Of a stretch of 64,000 nucleotides of DNA, positions 34,597 through 43,363 are shown in pieces. This DNA comes from Pseudomonas fluorescens. Lineage in GTDB: Bacteria > Pseudomonadota > Gammaproteobacteria > Pseudomonadales > Pseudomonadaceae. The position numbers and the translations under genes were made by a program. The notes under the pieces are model-generated. The model saw nothing but the letters and a program-made list of their open reading frames with translations, had not been told where the DNA came from and ran no database searches. Positions within the stretch are counted from its first letter, which is position 1, and each line of letters begins with the position of its first letter. Location of the stretch: contig NZ_CABVGX010000021.1 of assembly GCF_902497625.1 (NCBI RefSeq), positions 1-64,000 of the forward strand, in the 5' to 3' direction.

Positions 34597-35220
34597 ATGT
34601 CTCACCTAGCATCCGTGCCACTGTCCGATAAAAACCACGCCAGCCAACGCCACGCTTTGCGTTCCCGGCGTACCCGTGAATTGCTCCTGGACCACATGTA
34701 CCGTCTGGCGCTGGAGAAGGGCTATGAAGGCATCACCGTTCAGCAGTTACTCGACAGCACGGGGGTGGCGCGCTCTACCTTCTATGCGCATTTTCGCGAC
34801 AAGGAAGATCTGATCGTCGCCGGCTACGAAGCCATCGGCACACCTTCGACCAAGGTGACCGAGGTCGATGGCGACCGCCGCGTCCTACTGGATGTTTCAG
34901 CCTGGCTGTTCAGCGCCACTGAACGCCACGCGGCGTTGACGACCTCATTTTTCAGCGGACCGGGGCAGAATGTGATTCTGGCCCACCTGGAAAACATCCT
35001 GATCATCCAGGTCCGCGAGCATTACCGAAAACAGGGTCTCTATCAGGTCGATCAACTGCGCGGCGAAGCGGCCGTGCGCTGTTTCGTTGGTGCCTTGGTC
35101 GGGCTGTGGTTGTGGTGGGTGCGCCATGATTATCCAAACCCCGCGCGGGAAATGACGGAGACGTTCGATGGCCTGATGAACAACGGCACCTGGCCGCCCG
35201 ACCAAAGCGTGCGCCAGTAA
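34597..35220 (+). CDS. TetR-family transcriptional regulator
   Basis: A 207-residue regulator with an N-terminal helix-turn-helix (ITVQQLLDSTGVARSTFYAHF, about residues 45-65) after a basic lead (RSRRTREL). The C-terminal domain carries the pattern of the TetR_C group often linked to lipid or aromatic metabolism. It is divergent from the GMC-ALDH-DUF1302-DUF1329 operon and convergent with the LysR gene (5-bp gap). It is a candidate for binding the shared palindromes, though this cannot be shown from sequence. Confidence 0.87.
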   Translation: MSHLASVPLSDKNHASQRHALRSRRTRELLLDHMYRLALEKGYEGITVQQLLDSTGVARSTFYAHFRDKEDLIVAGYEAIGTPSTKVTEVDGDRRVLLDVSAWLFSATERHAALTTSFFSGPGQNVILAHLENILIIQVREHYRKQGLYQVDQLRGEAAVRCFVGALVGLWLWWVRHDYPNPAREMTETFDGLMNNGTWPPDQSVRQ

Positions 35221-35225
35221 CCGGA

Positions 35226-36137
35226 TTACGAGGCGCAGGCCATGACCAGAAATTGCCGGAATGCCTGCGCCGGTGCTGACAAAGCGTTGTCCGGCAGCCA
35301 GATCAGCCCCAGCTCCATAGGTGGAATCACGTCTACCAATGGCCGGATCTCGATTTTCTTGCCTTCCAGCGACCAGGCCCGATAGAGCATGTCCGAAAGA
35401 ATAGTCACGCCAAAGCCATGCCCCACCAGTCCGCGCAATGCCTCGATGGATGAGGTACGCAAAGCCACTTTGGGAGCGAGCCCGCGCGAGTTCCAGTAGC
35501 GCAAGGTCGAGGTCTCGCCCTCATCCACCGTTGCAAGGATATAAGCATGGGCGGCGACGTCTTCAAGGTTGATCGAGGTAGCCGACATCAACGGATGCTG
35601 ACTGGACAACCAGAGCTGGCGGCGCGAGCGGATCAACACCTGGTGTGCGAACCCTTGCAGGTTCAGGGTGTTCGAGACAATCGTCAGGCCCAGGTCCAGA
35701 TCGCCGTCACCCACAGCGTCTTCTATGCTCTGCCGGTCCATGTCGATCAATTCGATTTCTATCTGCGGATAGCTGCGTTTGAAACGTGCCAGCAACGCCG
35801 GCAGAAAGTAGCCCAGCACTGTATAGGAGGCGCCTACGCGCACAGTACCTTGCAGGGCATGGCCAAGAAACAGCGGTTCACTGAGGGCATCCTGCAAGGT
35901 GTCCAGAATATGCCGCGCATGCTGGGCAAACTTGTTGCCCTCAGCGGTCAGCGTCACCCCATGTGGCAGCCGGTCAAAAAGGCTGACGCCCATGGACTGT
36001 TCCAGATGCAACACCGCTGCGGTGATTGCGGACTGCGACACGTGAGCCTTCATCGCCGCCTGGGAAAACTGCCCGGCATCCGCAGCGGCAACGAAATAGC
36101 GCAATTGGCGCATGGAAATATCTTTGCCTTTGGTCAT
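35226..36137 (-). CDS. LysR-family transcriptional regulator
   Basis: A 303-residue LTTR. The winged helix-turn-helix is at the N-terminus (MRQLRYFVAAADAGQFSQAAMKAHVSQSAITAAVLHLEQ region, about residues 9-47), followed by a substrate-binding domain with the FDRLPHGVTLT linker and periplasmic-binding-protein-like lobes. It is divergent from the AraC-family gene, with a 142-bp shared gap. LTTRs of this type activate catabolic operons in response to pathway acids. Confidence 0.88.
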   Translation of the reverse strand: MTKGKDISMRQLRYFVAAADAGQFSQAAMKAHVSQSAITAAVLHLEQSMGVSLFDRLPHGVTLTAEGNKFAQHARHILDTLQDALSEPLFLGHALQGTVRVGASYTVLGYFLPALLARFKRSYPQIEIELIDMDRQSIEDAVGDGDLDLGLTIVSNTLNLQGFAHQVLIRSRRQLWLSSQHPLMSATSINLEDVAAHAYILATVDEGETSTLRYWNSRGLAPKVALRTSSIEALRGLVGHGFGVTILSDMLYRAWSLEGKKIEIRPLVDVIPPMELGLIWLPDNALSAPAQAFRQFLVMACAS

Positions 36138-36279
36138 TCGATTTTCTGATACCTGCTGCCTGAATTTATAAAACAGCTCGATCCAGGGGGTGGTTACACT
36201 CCAGAACGGGTAGCTGCCCCAACCTATCGTTATCCTTCGAATTTCAGCGCCAATAATAAAAATGGCTGAAGGTTGAAAA

Positions 36280-37185
36280 ATGAACGCGATCCATTACAGC
36301 GAGTACAACTGTGAAGCGTCTGGCAATTTCCTGACTGAAGCTTCACTGGCAAAACAAGGCTTCGACATTCGTGTTGAAAACGCGCAATGGTCCAACACCG
36401 GCACCGCCCTCATCGAAACGGGCGACAGTTGCTTGTTACGCCTGATGCTTCCTGCCAGCGCTCAGATCAAGCCCAACTCCGGCAGTTTCTCCAGTCACGG
36501 CGCGCATCAGTTCCAGCCGTTGGGCAAACTGTTGTTCATTCCCGGCGGCACTGAATTCCATTTGCGCCACGATGCCGGCGAGCAAAAAGCCCTGGTGTGT
36601 CTGTTCGATCCCGCTTCCCTCGGTGTCCTGGGCAGTTATCGCTGGAACTGGCAGGACAACGTCAGCGCAGCCATGCTCAACCTGCAAAGCGGCTACCTGC
36701 ACGCCTCGCTGCAACGCCTGGCCGAAGAAGTGGCCAATCCGGGTTTCGCCAGTGAACTGCATACCGAGTGCCTGCTCACCAGCATTGCCCTGGACCTGCG
36801 TCGGGAATTTATCGACGCGCCCGAGCCGGCTGTCTGTGCTTCACCCTGCGCTGAAAAACTCAACCCTCGGCAACTCAACATCCTGCGCGAACTACTCAAC
36901 AGCAACAGCGAAGAAGGCCGCTCCCTGGGCCACCTGGCGCGGGCCTGCGACCTGCCGCTGCGCACGCTGTCGAGTCGTTGCAAAAACACCACCGGCATGA
37001 CCTTGCGCCAGTACGCCGCGCAAAGTCGCCTGCACAAAGCCGTGGCGCTGTTGGCGGACCCACGGTTGCTGATCAAGCAGGTGGCCTATCAGGCTGGCTT
37101 CAACAACGCCGCCGCGCTCAGTGCTGCTTTTCGCAAAGAACTCGGTGTCACGCCCGAAGAATTCCGCCAGCAGCGCCAGCGTTGA
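36280..37185 (+). CDS. AraC/XylS-family transcriptional regulator
   Basis: A 301-residue protein. The C-terminal third holds two helix-turn-helix units (LGHLARACDLPLRTLSSRC and IKQVAYQAGFNNAAALSAAF...GVTPEEFR). The N-terminal two thirds resemble the AraC-type ligand-binding domain of XylS/FeaR-like activators (FSSHGAHQFQPLGKLLFIPGGTEFHL). Likely an activator of a nearby catabolic operon; the adjacent convergent reductase gene and the supercluster are candidates. Confidence 0.88.
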   Translation: MNAIHYSEYNCEASGNFLTEASLAKQGFDIRVENAQWSNTGTALIETGDSCLLRLMLPASAQIKPNSGSFSSHGAHQFQPLGKLLFIPGGTEFHLRHDAGEQKALVCLFDPASLGVLGSYRWNWQDNVSAAMLNLQSGYLHASLQRLAEEVANPGFASELHTECLLTSIALDLRREFIDAPEPAVCASPCAEKLNPRQLNILRELLNSNSEEGRSLGHLARACDLPLRTLSSRCKNTTGMTLRQYAAQSRLHKAVALLADPRLLIKQVAYQAGFNNAAALSAAFRKELGVTPEEFRQQRQR

Positions 37186-37190
37186 CAGGC

Positions 37191-37207
37191 GCCGGCACAG
37201 CGCCGGC
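37191..37207. terminator. Small hairpin after the AraC gene
   Basis: GCCGGC at 37191-37196 and 37202-37207 form a 6-bp stem with loop ACAGC in the 65-bp gap between the convergent AraC and reductase genes. No T tract, so weak evidence. Confidence 0.3.
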
Positions 37208-37250
37208 TAATGAACCTGTGGTAAGCAGGCTTGCCCCTGGCCACAATGGC

Positions 37251-38177
37251 TTAACGTCGGATCGTCGCGGTGATTTTCGCGTGCGGCCCATTCACCTGAG
37301 CGGCCCAGGCTTCAGCCGCCTGGTCGAGGGTGAAATCCAGGTAATCCACCTGAATCTGCTGCTCCTTGGCGATCTTCAGCAGACGCAGCCAGATCTGTTC
37401 ACGGTCTGCGGGTGGGCGCTGGCCCGTGCCGATGCACGACAAGTTGCGAAACAGCAGATCGGCAATATCCAGATTGAGCTGGCGTCCGGCGCCTGTGCCA
37501 ATGGTCATGATTCGCGCGCCCCAGTTGGTCGCTTTCAAAGACGTCAGCATCGGTTGACCGCACACCAAGTCGAGCACCACATCAAACCCGCCATCGGCCG
37601 CATCCTTGAGCGCAGCGACATCATCGCTGCCCCCCAGGGTTACCACCTCATCAGCGAGGCCTCGCGACTTCAATCGCCCGAGGGCCTCAGCAGACCGGGC
37701 AGCCCCGACCACTTTCCCCGCACCCAGACCACGCGCCAGTTGCAGGGCGATCTGGCCGAGCGTGCCGGTCGCGCCGAGGATCAATACTTTCTCACCCTTC
37801 TGAATCGCGGCTTTTTCCAACGGCACGATGGCACCGGTCGCGGCGATGCCCATGCTGATCGCAGTCTTGTCATCCACGTCGTCCGGCACATCCCACACTT
37901 CGGCTTGCGGCACTAGAGTGCGTTCCGCCCAGGCACCAAAAGGCAGCACCGAACGCTCGCCGAAATACACCCGACGGCCATCCGGCGCACGTCCCACACC
38001 TTCGCCGCGGATGACACAGGGATATTCAACACCCAGTCGGTAGGCGCCAAGTACATCCCAGCCGCCAAGGCCCGCGGTATCGACGTCGATCAGCACCGAG
38101 CCGTCTTGCGGTTGCGGATCACGAAACTCTCCCACTACCGGCGGCGCATTGCGCTCGGAAATGATTGCTGCACGCAT
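37251..38177 (-). CDS. MDR-superfamily (zinc-independent) quinone/enone oxidoreductase
   Basis: A 308-residue medium-chain reductase. The nucleotide motif LGATGTLGQIA and the absence of the structural-zinc Cys quartet put it with quinone oxidoreductase-like enzymes, which reduce alpha,beta-unsaturated ketones with NADPH. The ATG at 38177 has AAGGAG just upstream; an upstream in-frame start was not used. It has its own upstream copy of the shared palindrome (38228-38250), so it may be transcribed separately from the MFS gene upstream. Confidence 0.83.
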   Translation of the reverse strand: MRAAIISERNAPPVVGEFRDPQPQDGSVLIDVDTAGLGGWDVLGAYRLGVEYPCVIRGEGVGRAPDGRRVYFGERSVLPFGAWAERTLVPQAEVWDVPDDVDDKTAISMGIAATGAIVPLEKAAIQKGEKVLILGATGTLGQIALQLARGLGAGKVVGAARSAEALGRLKSRGLADEVVTLGGSDDVAALKDAADGGFDVVLDLVCGQPMLTSLKATNWGARIMTIGTGAGRQLNLDIADLLFRNLSCIGTGQRPPADREQIWLRLLKIAKEQQIQVDYLDFTLDQAAEAWAAQVNGPHAKITATIRR

Positions 38178-38227
38178 GGCATTCTCCTTGTCTGTTTTAT
38201 TGTCAGGCTGCACTTGATGCAATAATT

Positions 38228-38250
38228 GAACATTAATCTATTATCTGTCC
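38228..38250. promoter_or_regulatory. Candidate operator of the shared palindrome family
   Basis: Half-sites GAACATTAA (38228-38236) and TATCTGTCC (38242-38250) flank TCTAT, the exact reverse complement of the ATAGA spacer at 27833. It lies 51 bp upstream of the MDR gene and 10 bp past the MFS stop. Confidence 0.55.
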
Positions 38251-38259
38251 ATATCTACT

Positions 38260-39519
38260 TCAGCAACTGCCCTGGGTGGCCACCCGTGGCTGGGGCTTAT
38301 AGCGCGGGTACCCGCCGAGTGTCAGGAGCAGCAAGGGGCCAACCACAAAGCAGATGAAACTGAACAGCAGCATCGCCGAATAGCCGCCGGTGAGCTTGAA
38401 CAGCCCGGCGAACAACAACGGCGAAATCGCCGCTCCGGCGGTGATCAAGCCCAGGTGCGCGCCGAACAGACGGCCGTAGTCGCGCATGCCGAAATAGCGG
38501 GCAATCAGGAATGCAGCGATATCAAATTCGGCGCCGGCACCCACGCCTACCAACAAGGTGGCGAGGGTGTACATCGCGATAGTGGAATCCCCATAGGCGA
38601 AAATTGCGCAGGCAAATGCCGGCATCAGCAGCGCGACGGAGGCGACGCCGGGCGCCCACAACCGGTCGATCAGGTAACCCACCAGCAGCCGGCCCAGAAT
38701 CAGTGACACGCCGAAGCTGGCAAAAATCTGGCTCGCCTGCAGGGCGCTCAGGCCCCGGTCCTGCAGCAATGGCACAATGTTGGTGACCATGCCCACTACG
38801 CACGCCACCACCAGCGTCATCGACAGGTTGCATACCCAGAACCGCCACGAGCGCAGGGCCTCACGCAGCAGCAATCCGCCGCTTTGCTCACTGGCGGTGG
38901 GAAGTTGCGTCGAGTGGTCGCTGACGGTCGCCGCCGGCAACAACCAGCGTAATGCCAATGGCAACGCCAGCAGCACCGGCAATACACCCAGCGCGAGGAA
39001 ACCCGCCTGCCAGTTCCAGCGACTGATCGCCCAAGCGGTGATCAGCGGCAACATGATGGCCGCCAGCCCGGAGCCGCTGAGGATGATTGCCAGCGCCAGA
39101 CCACGGTTGTCTTCGAACCACAAGTTGACCAAGTGCGACCAGGTCACCTGCAACGTGCCCAAACCCGCCAGCGGCACCAGAAAAAACCCGAGATACAAGG
39201 TCCAGATCGAGCCGTTGATTGAGGTCAGAAGAAAGACACTGGTGGACAACGCCAACAGCGACAGCAACGTCACCCGTCGCAAGCCGTAGCGCGCGTTGAG
39301 CCAGCCGGCCAGTTGCGAAGCCACGATCGTGCCCAGCGACAACGCGGTGATCGCCGCTTGCAACTCCGCCCTGCCCCAGCCCATGGCCTGTTCCATCGGA
39401 ATCACCATGGAGCTGAAGCTGTACAGCAGCAATGAACTGGAACTGGTGGCAACGCCGACCAGCGCCAGAATCAGTACCCGCCAGCCGCGTTTGAATTCTG
39501 CGTTATCAAAGCCTTTCAT
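38260..39519 (-). CDS. MFS transporter, third paralogue
   Basis: A 419-residue polytopic carrier with about 12 hydrophobic segments. The second-half signature GAGAEFDIAAFLIARYFG is the same as in the 2301 carrier, and NARYGLRR follows TM2. Last gene of the operon LEH-like, APH-like, SDR, MFS; it starts 11 bp after the SDR gene stop. The three paralogues probably carry related substrates or intermediates. Confidence 0.86.
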   Translation of the reverse strand: MKGFDNAEFKRGWRVLILALVGVATSSSSLLLYSFSSMVIPMEQAMGWGRAELQAAITALSLGTIVASQLAGWLNARYGLRRVTLLSLLALSTSVFLLTSINGSIWTLYLGFFLVPLAGLGTLQVTWSHLVNLWFEDNRGLALAIILSGSGLAAIMLPLITAWAISRWNWQAGFLALGVLPVLLALPLALRWLLPAATVSDHSTQLPTASEQSGGLLLREALRSWRFWVCNLSMTLVVACVVGMVTNIVPLLQDRGLSALQASQIFASFGVSLILGRLLVGYLIDRLWAPGVASVALLMPAFACAIFAYGDSTIAMYTLATLLVGVGAGAEFDIAAFLIARYFGMRDYGRLFGAHLGLITAGAAISPLLFAGLFKLTGGYSAMLLFSFICFVVGPLLLLTLGGYPRYKPQPRVATQGSC

Positions 39520-39530
39520 GGTCTGTTGCC

Positions 39531-40352
39531 TCAGTCGTTGCCGATAAACACAGCCGCTTCCGCGCTCTTGCTCAGCACATGCGCACGGCGTGCCGCGCCA
39601 GGTGCAGTCGCGACCTGCACAAGGGTGTCCTCGGGGTGAATCAGCGTCGGGCCATTGCCCAGTTCCTCAAGCGCCAGCAGCGCCAGGTCTTGCGCCTTGG
39701 GCAGGGTCATGGTCAAGGCATCGGGAATCTTCAGTTTGACCATGGCATCGCGCATGGTCGGCGTGTCAACGGTGCCAATGAGCAGGTTGAGCACGTCCAC
39801 ACCGCGGTCCTTCCATTCGGCCCATAGCGACTCGCCGAGGTTGAGGGCAAAGCCTTTGGTTGCGGTGTACATCGCCAGTTTGCGAATTCCCCCCAGGGCT
39901 GCCTGGGAACCCACCAGCAGCAAGCCGCCCTGCCCGCGTTCCAGCATGGCGGCTCCGAAGGCGTGGCTGCATTGCATGACGGTCGAGCAGTTGAGGCGCA
40001 GCAAGGCGCCCCAGTCCTTGGCCGACGTATCGAGAAAGCGCGTGATGTAGGGATCACCACCCGCGTTGTAGATAAACAGCCCGACTTGCAGTGGTCCGAC
40101 CGCCATTAAAAGCCGTTCACAGGCATCGGGATGTGAAAGGTCCAGGGTCACCACCAGCACCTCGACGGCATAACGATCCTCGAGTTCGCCTTTCAATTGC
40201 GCCAGGGCATCGCCGCGGCGCGCCACCAGAATGCAATTGAGGCCGCGCTCGCCGAGCGCGTGGGCAAACGCCTCGCCGACGCCATGTGAGGCCCCGGCGA
40301 TCACTGCCCATGGGCCATACCGATGCAGGAAAGCGTTATCAGGAACAGACAT
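39531..40352 (-). CDS. SDR-family oxidoreductase (DltE/hydroxysteroid-dehydrogenase-like)
   Basis: A 273-residue SDR with GASHGVGEAFA, YNAGG, VGSQ (Ser) and YTATK (Tyr, Lys). ARRGD after beta-2 suggests NADP(H). The extended N-terminus (FLHRYGPWAVI) is typical of the DltE/17-beta-HSD12-like group that acts on acyl or steroid-like ketones. The ATG at 40352 with GGAG upstream was preferred to a GTG at 40358. Confidence 0.84.
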   Translation of the reverse strand: MSVPDNAFLHRYGPWAVIAGASHGVGEAFAHALGERGLNCILVARRGDALAQLKGELEDRYAVEVLVVTLDLSHPDACERLLMAVGPLQVGLFIYNAGGDPYITRFLDTSAKDWGALLRLNCSTVMQCSHAFGAAMLERGQGGLLLVGSQAALGGIRKLAMYTATKGFALNLGESLWAEWKDRGVDVLNLLIGTVDTPTMRDAMVKLKIPDALTMTLPKAQDLALLALEELGNGPTLIHPEDTLVQVATAPGAARRAHVLSKSAEAAVFIGND

Positions 40353-40411
40353 AAACACTCCAGAAACAGGGGGCCGGCGATCAGCCGACGGGCGAAACAG
40401 GCTGCACCGCG

Positions 40412-41776
40412 TCAGACGACGGGCGGCAGGTCGATGTGGCTGGCGGAGGCACCAATGGCGGTGCTGCCATACACCAGCACGCGCCGCTCGATCTGCGCCA
40501 TGAACAGCCGCAGCAAAGGTTGGTCGTGTTCAGGGCCGGCACTTTTGACGAAAGCTTCCAGCGCTGCATCGATCTCGCTGTAGTCACTGAAGGTGCGGTC
40601 CAGCAGGACTTGCGCTTCCTGTAGCTCCAGCGCGCGCAAGTGCAATTCCATGGCATCACCACGGCCCAGGTACTCGACCAGCTTGCTCACCGCGCGCAGT
40701 TTGGTTTTCTGGAAGTCACTGCCGACCTCCACCTGCGCCAAGGCATCGGTGAGCATGGTCAGCAAGTGCGCATTCGGGCCGCTCTGGACAATGTCCAGCG
40801 CCGGCGTTTGCAGCGCCACACCCATGGCTTCGGCCAGCGCATGCACCACCACCCGGCGCAGGGCTATGTCAAATTCGGTGTAGGTGTCATGAGGGTCGCC
40901 CGGTTGCGGCGTGGCCACCGATGCCGAGAACTGCATCGTGCTGACCGTGGCGAACAGAGCCGTGTGGTAGCGCACGACGTCGGGGTCTGCGGGCTCACCG
41001 GTCACCTGCTGATAATAGAGATAAAGCGCGGCGAAACTGTCGCCCAGCGGCTCGTAATTGTCGCGCATCCGCGCCGATGCCAAATCAGCCAACGGATCAC
41101 CGATCATGGCGAATTCGAAATCGTAAAGCCCGTGGACCTTGCCGTTCTCAAACAGAAACTGACCGGAATCGTATTGAACGAAAGCTGGACGGGTACGGTG
41201 CTGTGGCACATTGCGGCGCAGCCAGCCGAGGGCGAATTCGGCCAGAGGCTGAGGCCGGGTCTTGTTGCGCGCATACAGTGGGTAATAGGCTTCCAGGCCT
41301 GCGAGAGTGATGTCCTCGGCACCGATCGGCAGATGAATTCCCTGGTCAATGAAAGGTTGCAACGGCAGCTGATGCATACGCGCCATGGCATCGACCCACT
41401 GGCGTGAGACGGCGTGCCGTTCGGCATCATTTTTTGCCGTCTTGACGTCGCGGCTGCCCGGTACCAGCTCCATCAGGATCGCTGGCGGGTCCTCGCAAAA
41501 ACCGTAGATCCGCGGTACCGGCACGCCTTGCTCACCGAGCAACGTCAGAATGTCCGCCTCACGACGCAGATCCGGAAAAGGGCTGACATCGCCGCCCCGT
41601 TCGCCACGGATATGCAGTTGCAGGGTTTCGCCAGCCCGTTGCAGCTCCAGGTTCCACGCCGGACGCCAGCGCAGCAGGCGCTGCATGGAGGTGATATTTC
41701 CGCCCAGCAGCCCTTCGACAAAGGCACGCAGCTTTTCTTCGAGCGGATCAGGGCTTGTATTTATTATTGTTGGCAT
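40412..41776 (-). CDS. APH-fold phosphotransferase-like protein, copy B, altered catalytic loop
   Basis: A 454-residue protein with an APH-fold kinase domain (ADILTLLGEQGVPVPRIYG, ILMELVPG hinge) and an extra C-terminal helical region of about 130 residues. The catalytic loop reads QYDSGQFLFENG: the Asp is kept, but the His before it and the Asn after it are missing. GLYDFEFAMIGDPLADLA keeps the metal-binding Asp. Activity is uncertain. It lies 38 bp downstream of the LEH-like gene. Codons 2-5 on the minus strand carry AACAATAATAA (41761-41771), a candidate Crc/Hfq site inside the start of the gene. Confidence 0.78.
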   Translation of the reverse strand: MPTIINTSPDPLEEKLRAFVEGLLGGNITSMQRLLRWRPAWNLELQRAGETLQLHIRGERGGDVSPFPDLRREADILTLLGEQGVPVPRIYGFCEDPPAILMELVPGSRDVKTAKNDAERHAVSRQWVDAMARMHQLPLQPFIDQGIHLPIGAEDITLAGLEAYYPLYARNKTRPQPLAEFALGWLRRNVPQHRTRPAFVQYDSGQFLFENGKVHGLYDFEFAMIGDPLADLASARMRDNYEPLGDSFAALYLYYQQVTGEPADPDVVRYHTALFATVSTMQFSASVATPQPGDPHDTYTEFDIALRRVVVHALAEAMGVALQTPALDIVQSGPNAHLLTMLTDALAQVEVGSDFQKTKLRAVSKLVEYLGRGDAMELHLRALELQEAQVLLDRTFSDYSEIDAALEAFVKSAGPEHDQPLLRLFMAQIERRVLVYGSTAIGASASHIDLPPVV

Positions 41777-41814
41777 ACGGGGTCTTCCTCACGCGCTGTC
41801 GTCCAGCGCCGGTA

Positions 41815-42264
41815 TCAATGGGTGCTGGTGGTAACAGCGCTCGGCCCGCCGACGTGCTCCAGCGCCACACCCTTTTTCTTCGCCAGATCGGCGGTGTCCA
41901 GGTATTCGCGCCAGGCACAGATCAGACCGTGCTCGTCCAGCTCGTAGACTGCGACCATGGAGTGCGGCATCGGCACGCCATTGCTGACGCAGTAGTCATC
42001 GCGCTCGGTCATCACCACGCGCTCGGAGGAGACGATGTGGCGCGTGGTGCAGCGGTTATGCGTGACGTAACTCATCTGCCGCTCGATCTCCTGGCGCAGC
42101 GCCTGACTTCCGCGGATCACCGGGCCACCCGGCACCCACAGTTGCCATACGGCGTCGTCGGCGAAGGTGGCCATGATGCGTTCGATATCCGGGCGGCTGC
42201 CATCGCTGCCGTCGCCCCAGGCGGCGAGCATGTCGAGGATGAAACGTTCCTGTTCGAGTGCCAT
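41815..42264 (-). CDS. SnoaL/limonene-epoxide-hydrolase-like protein
   Basis: A 149-residue NTF2-fold protein. The segments TERDDYCVSNG and VYELDEHGLICAWREYLD resemble the Arg-Asp and Asp parts of limonene-1,2-epoxide hydrolases, but the final acidic residue in the WRDYFD-type motif is Glu here. It may open an epoxide or act as an isomerase; the motif is not exact. First gene of the operon ending with the MFS at 38260, after a REP-type repeat. Confidence 0.65.
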   Translation of the reverse strand: MALEQERFILDMLAAWGDGSDGSRPDIERIMATFADDAVWQLWVPGGPVIRGSQALRQEIERQMSYVTHNRCTTRHIVSSERVVMTERDDYCVSNGVPMPHSMVAVYELDEHGLICAWREYLDTADLAKKKGVALEHVGGPSAVTTSTH

Positions 42265-42348
42265 TAAACGGGCTCCAGTGCAGTGAATGGATCGGGGTCA
42301 GATTGTGATGTTGGTCACTTGAGGCAATTTTCCGGCGAGCAAAAAATC

Positions 42349-42448
42349 TGTGGCAATGGGATTTATCCCCGATCAAGGCGACTTGTTCTGTCTGATCAGT
42401 CGCGGAGGGCCGCTTCGTGTCCCAACGGGGATAAATCCCCTCGCCACA
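42349..42448. repeat. REPIN-like inverted repeat, GGGGATTTATCCC type
   Basis: TGTGGCAATGGGATTTATCC onward (42349-42370) is an imperfect inverted copy of GGGGATAAATCCCCTCGCCA onward (42427-42448), a frequent Pseudomonas REP form (TGTGGCGAGGGGATTTATCC). The left arm has diverged. It fills most of the gap between the SDR gene at 42481 and the LEH-like gene, and may split this gene series into two expression units. Confidence 0.75.
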
Positions 42449-42480
42449 TGGCCCGCGCTTTGCTCGTCAGCATTTCGGGA

Positions 42481-43299
42481 TCAAGCCGAGGTTTGCGGCA
42501 GCAGAAAATTACGCACCACCGGCACCATCGGCGTGCCGCAGCTCATGCCGCCGTCAACACGCATCAGCGTGCCGTTGACGTAGGCGGCGTCATCGCTGGC
42601 GAGAAAGGCCGCCATAGCGGCAATATCTTGCGGCTCGCCCAGTTGCGGTACATTTTGCAGGTCCAGAAACGCGGCCTTCATGGCCTCGTTGGCCCAGCTC
42701 TCCATGGCTGGCGTGCGAATCACTCCAGGCAAAATGCCGTTGCAGCGAATGCCGCGTTTGCCGAAGGTGGCGGCAATGCTTTGCACGTACCAGTTGAGCG
42801 CGGCCTTGGAAGCGCCGTAGCTGAACTGGGAAATTTCCCCGGCAATCGAGCTGGTGGACGAGGTGAACAGAATCGAACCGCTGCCTTGGGCGAGCATGTG
42901 CGGCAAGGCGTATTTGCACGCCAGTACGCCACCCAGCACGTTGACGCGCATGCAGTTGTGGAACAGCTCGGTGTTGAAGTTGATGAAGTCAATGTCGCGG
43001 GTAGTGGCCGGGTTTCGGTACACGGCATTGTTGAAGAGGACGTCAATTCGGCCGAAGGTTTGCACAGTCTGTTCGACCATCAGCCGCAACGCCTCTTCAT
43101 CGCCGACATCCACCTGCAGGGCCAGTGCCTTGGCGCCGATTTCAGTCGCCACGGCCTGCGCCGATTCAGCGAACAGGTCGGTGACCACCACCGTGGCGCC
43201 CTCTTGGGCAAAACGCAGGGCCGAGGCACGGCCGATGCCACTGCCGGCGCCGGTGATCACGCAGACTTTGCCGGCTAAACGTTGGTGAATCTCGCTCAT
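42481..43299 (-). CDS. SDR-family oxidoreductase
   Basis: A 272-residue classical SDR: TGAGSGIG, FNNAV, FTSSTSS and YGASK (catalytic set intact); VVTDLF after beta-2 (Asp) favours NAD(H). The gene begins 64 bp after the DUF1329 copy 3 stop in the same direction, so it probably belongs to that operon. Start at the ATG at 43299; an upstream in-frame extension overlaps the DUF1329 gene and was rejected. Confidence 0.84.
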   Translation of the reverse strand: MSEIHQRLAGKVCVITGAGSGIGRASALRFAQEGATVVVTDLFAESAQAVATEIGAKALALQVDVGDEEALRLMVEQTVQTFGRIDVLFNNAVYRNPATTRDIDFINFNTELFHNCMRVNVLGGVLACKYALPHMLAQGSGSILFTSSTSSIAGEISQFSYGASKAALNWYVQSIAATFGKRGIRCNGILPGVIRTPAMESWANEAMKAAFLDLQNVPQLGEPQDIAAMAAFLASDDAAYVNGTLMRVDGGMSCGTPMVPVVRNFLLPQTSA

Positions 43300-43363
43300 A
43301 AAGGGATCTCGGGACGGATAAAAAAATCGGCGCCCATGGCGAGCGCCGAAAAGGAGCATGAGG

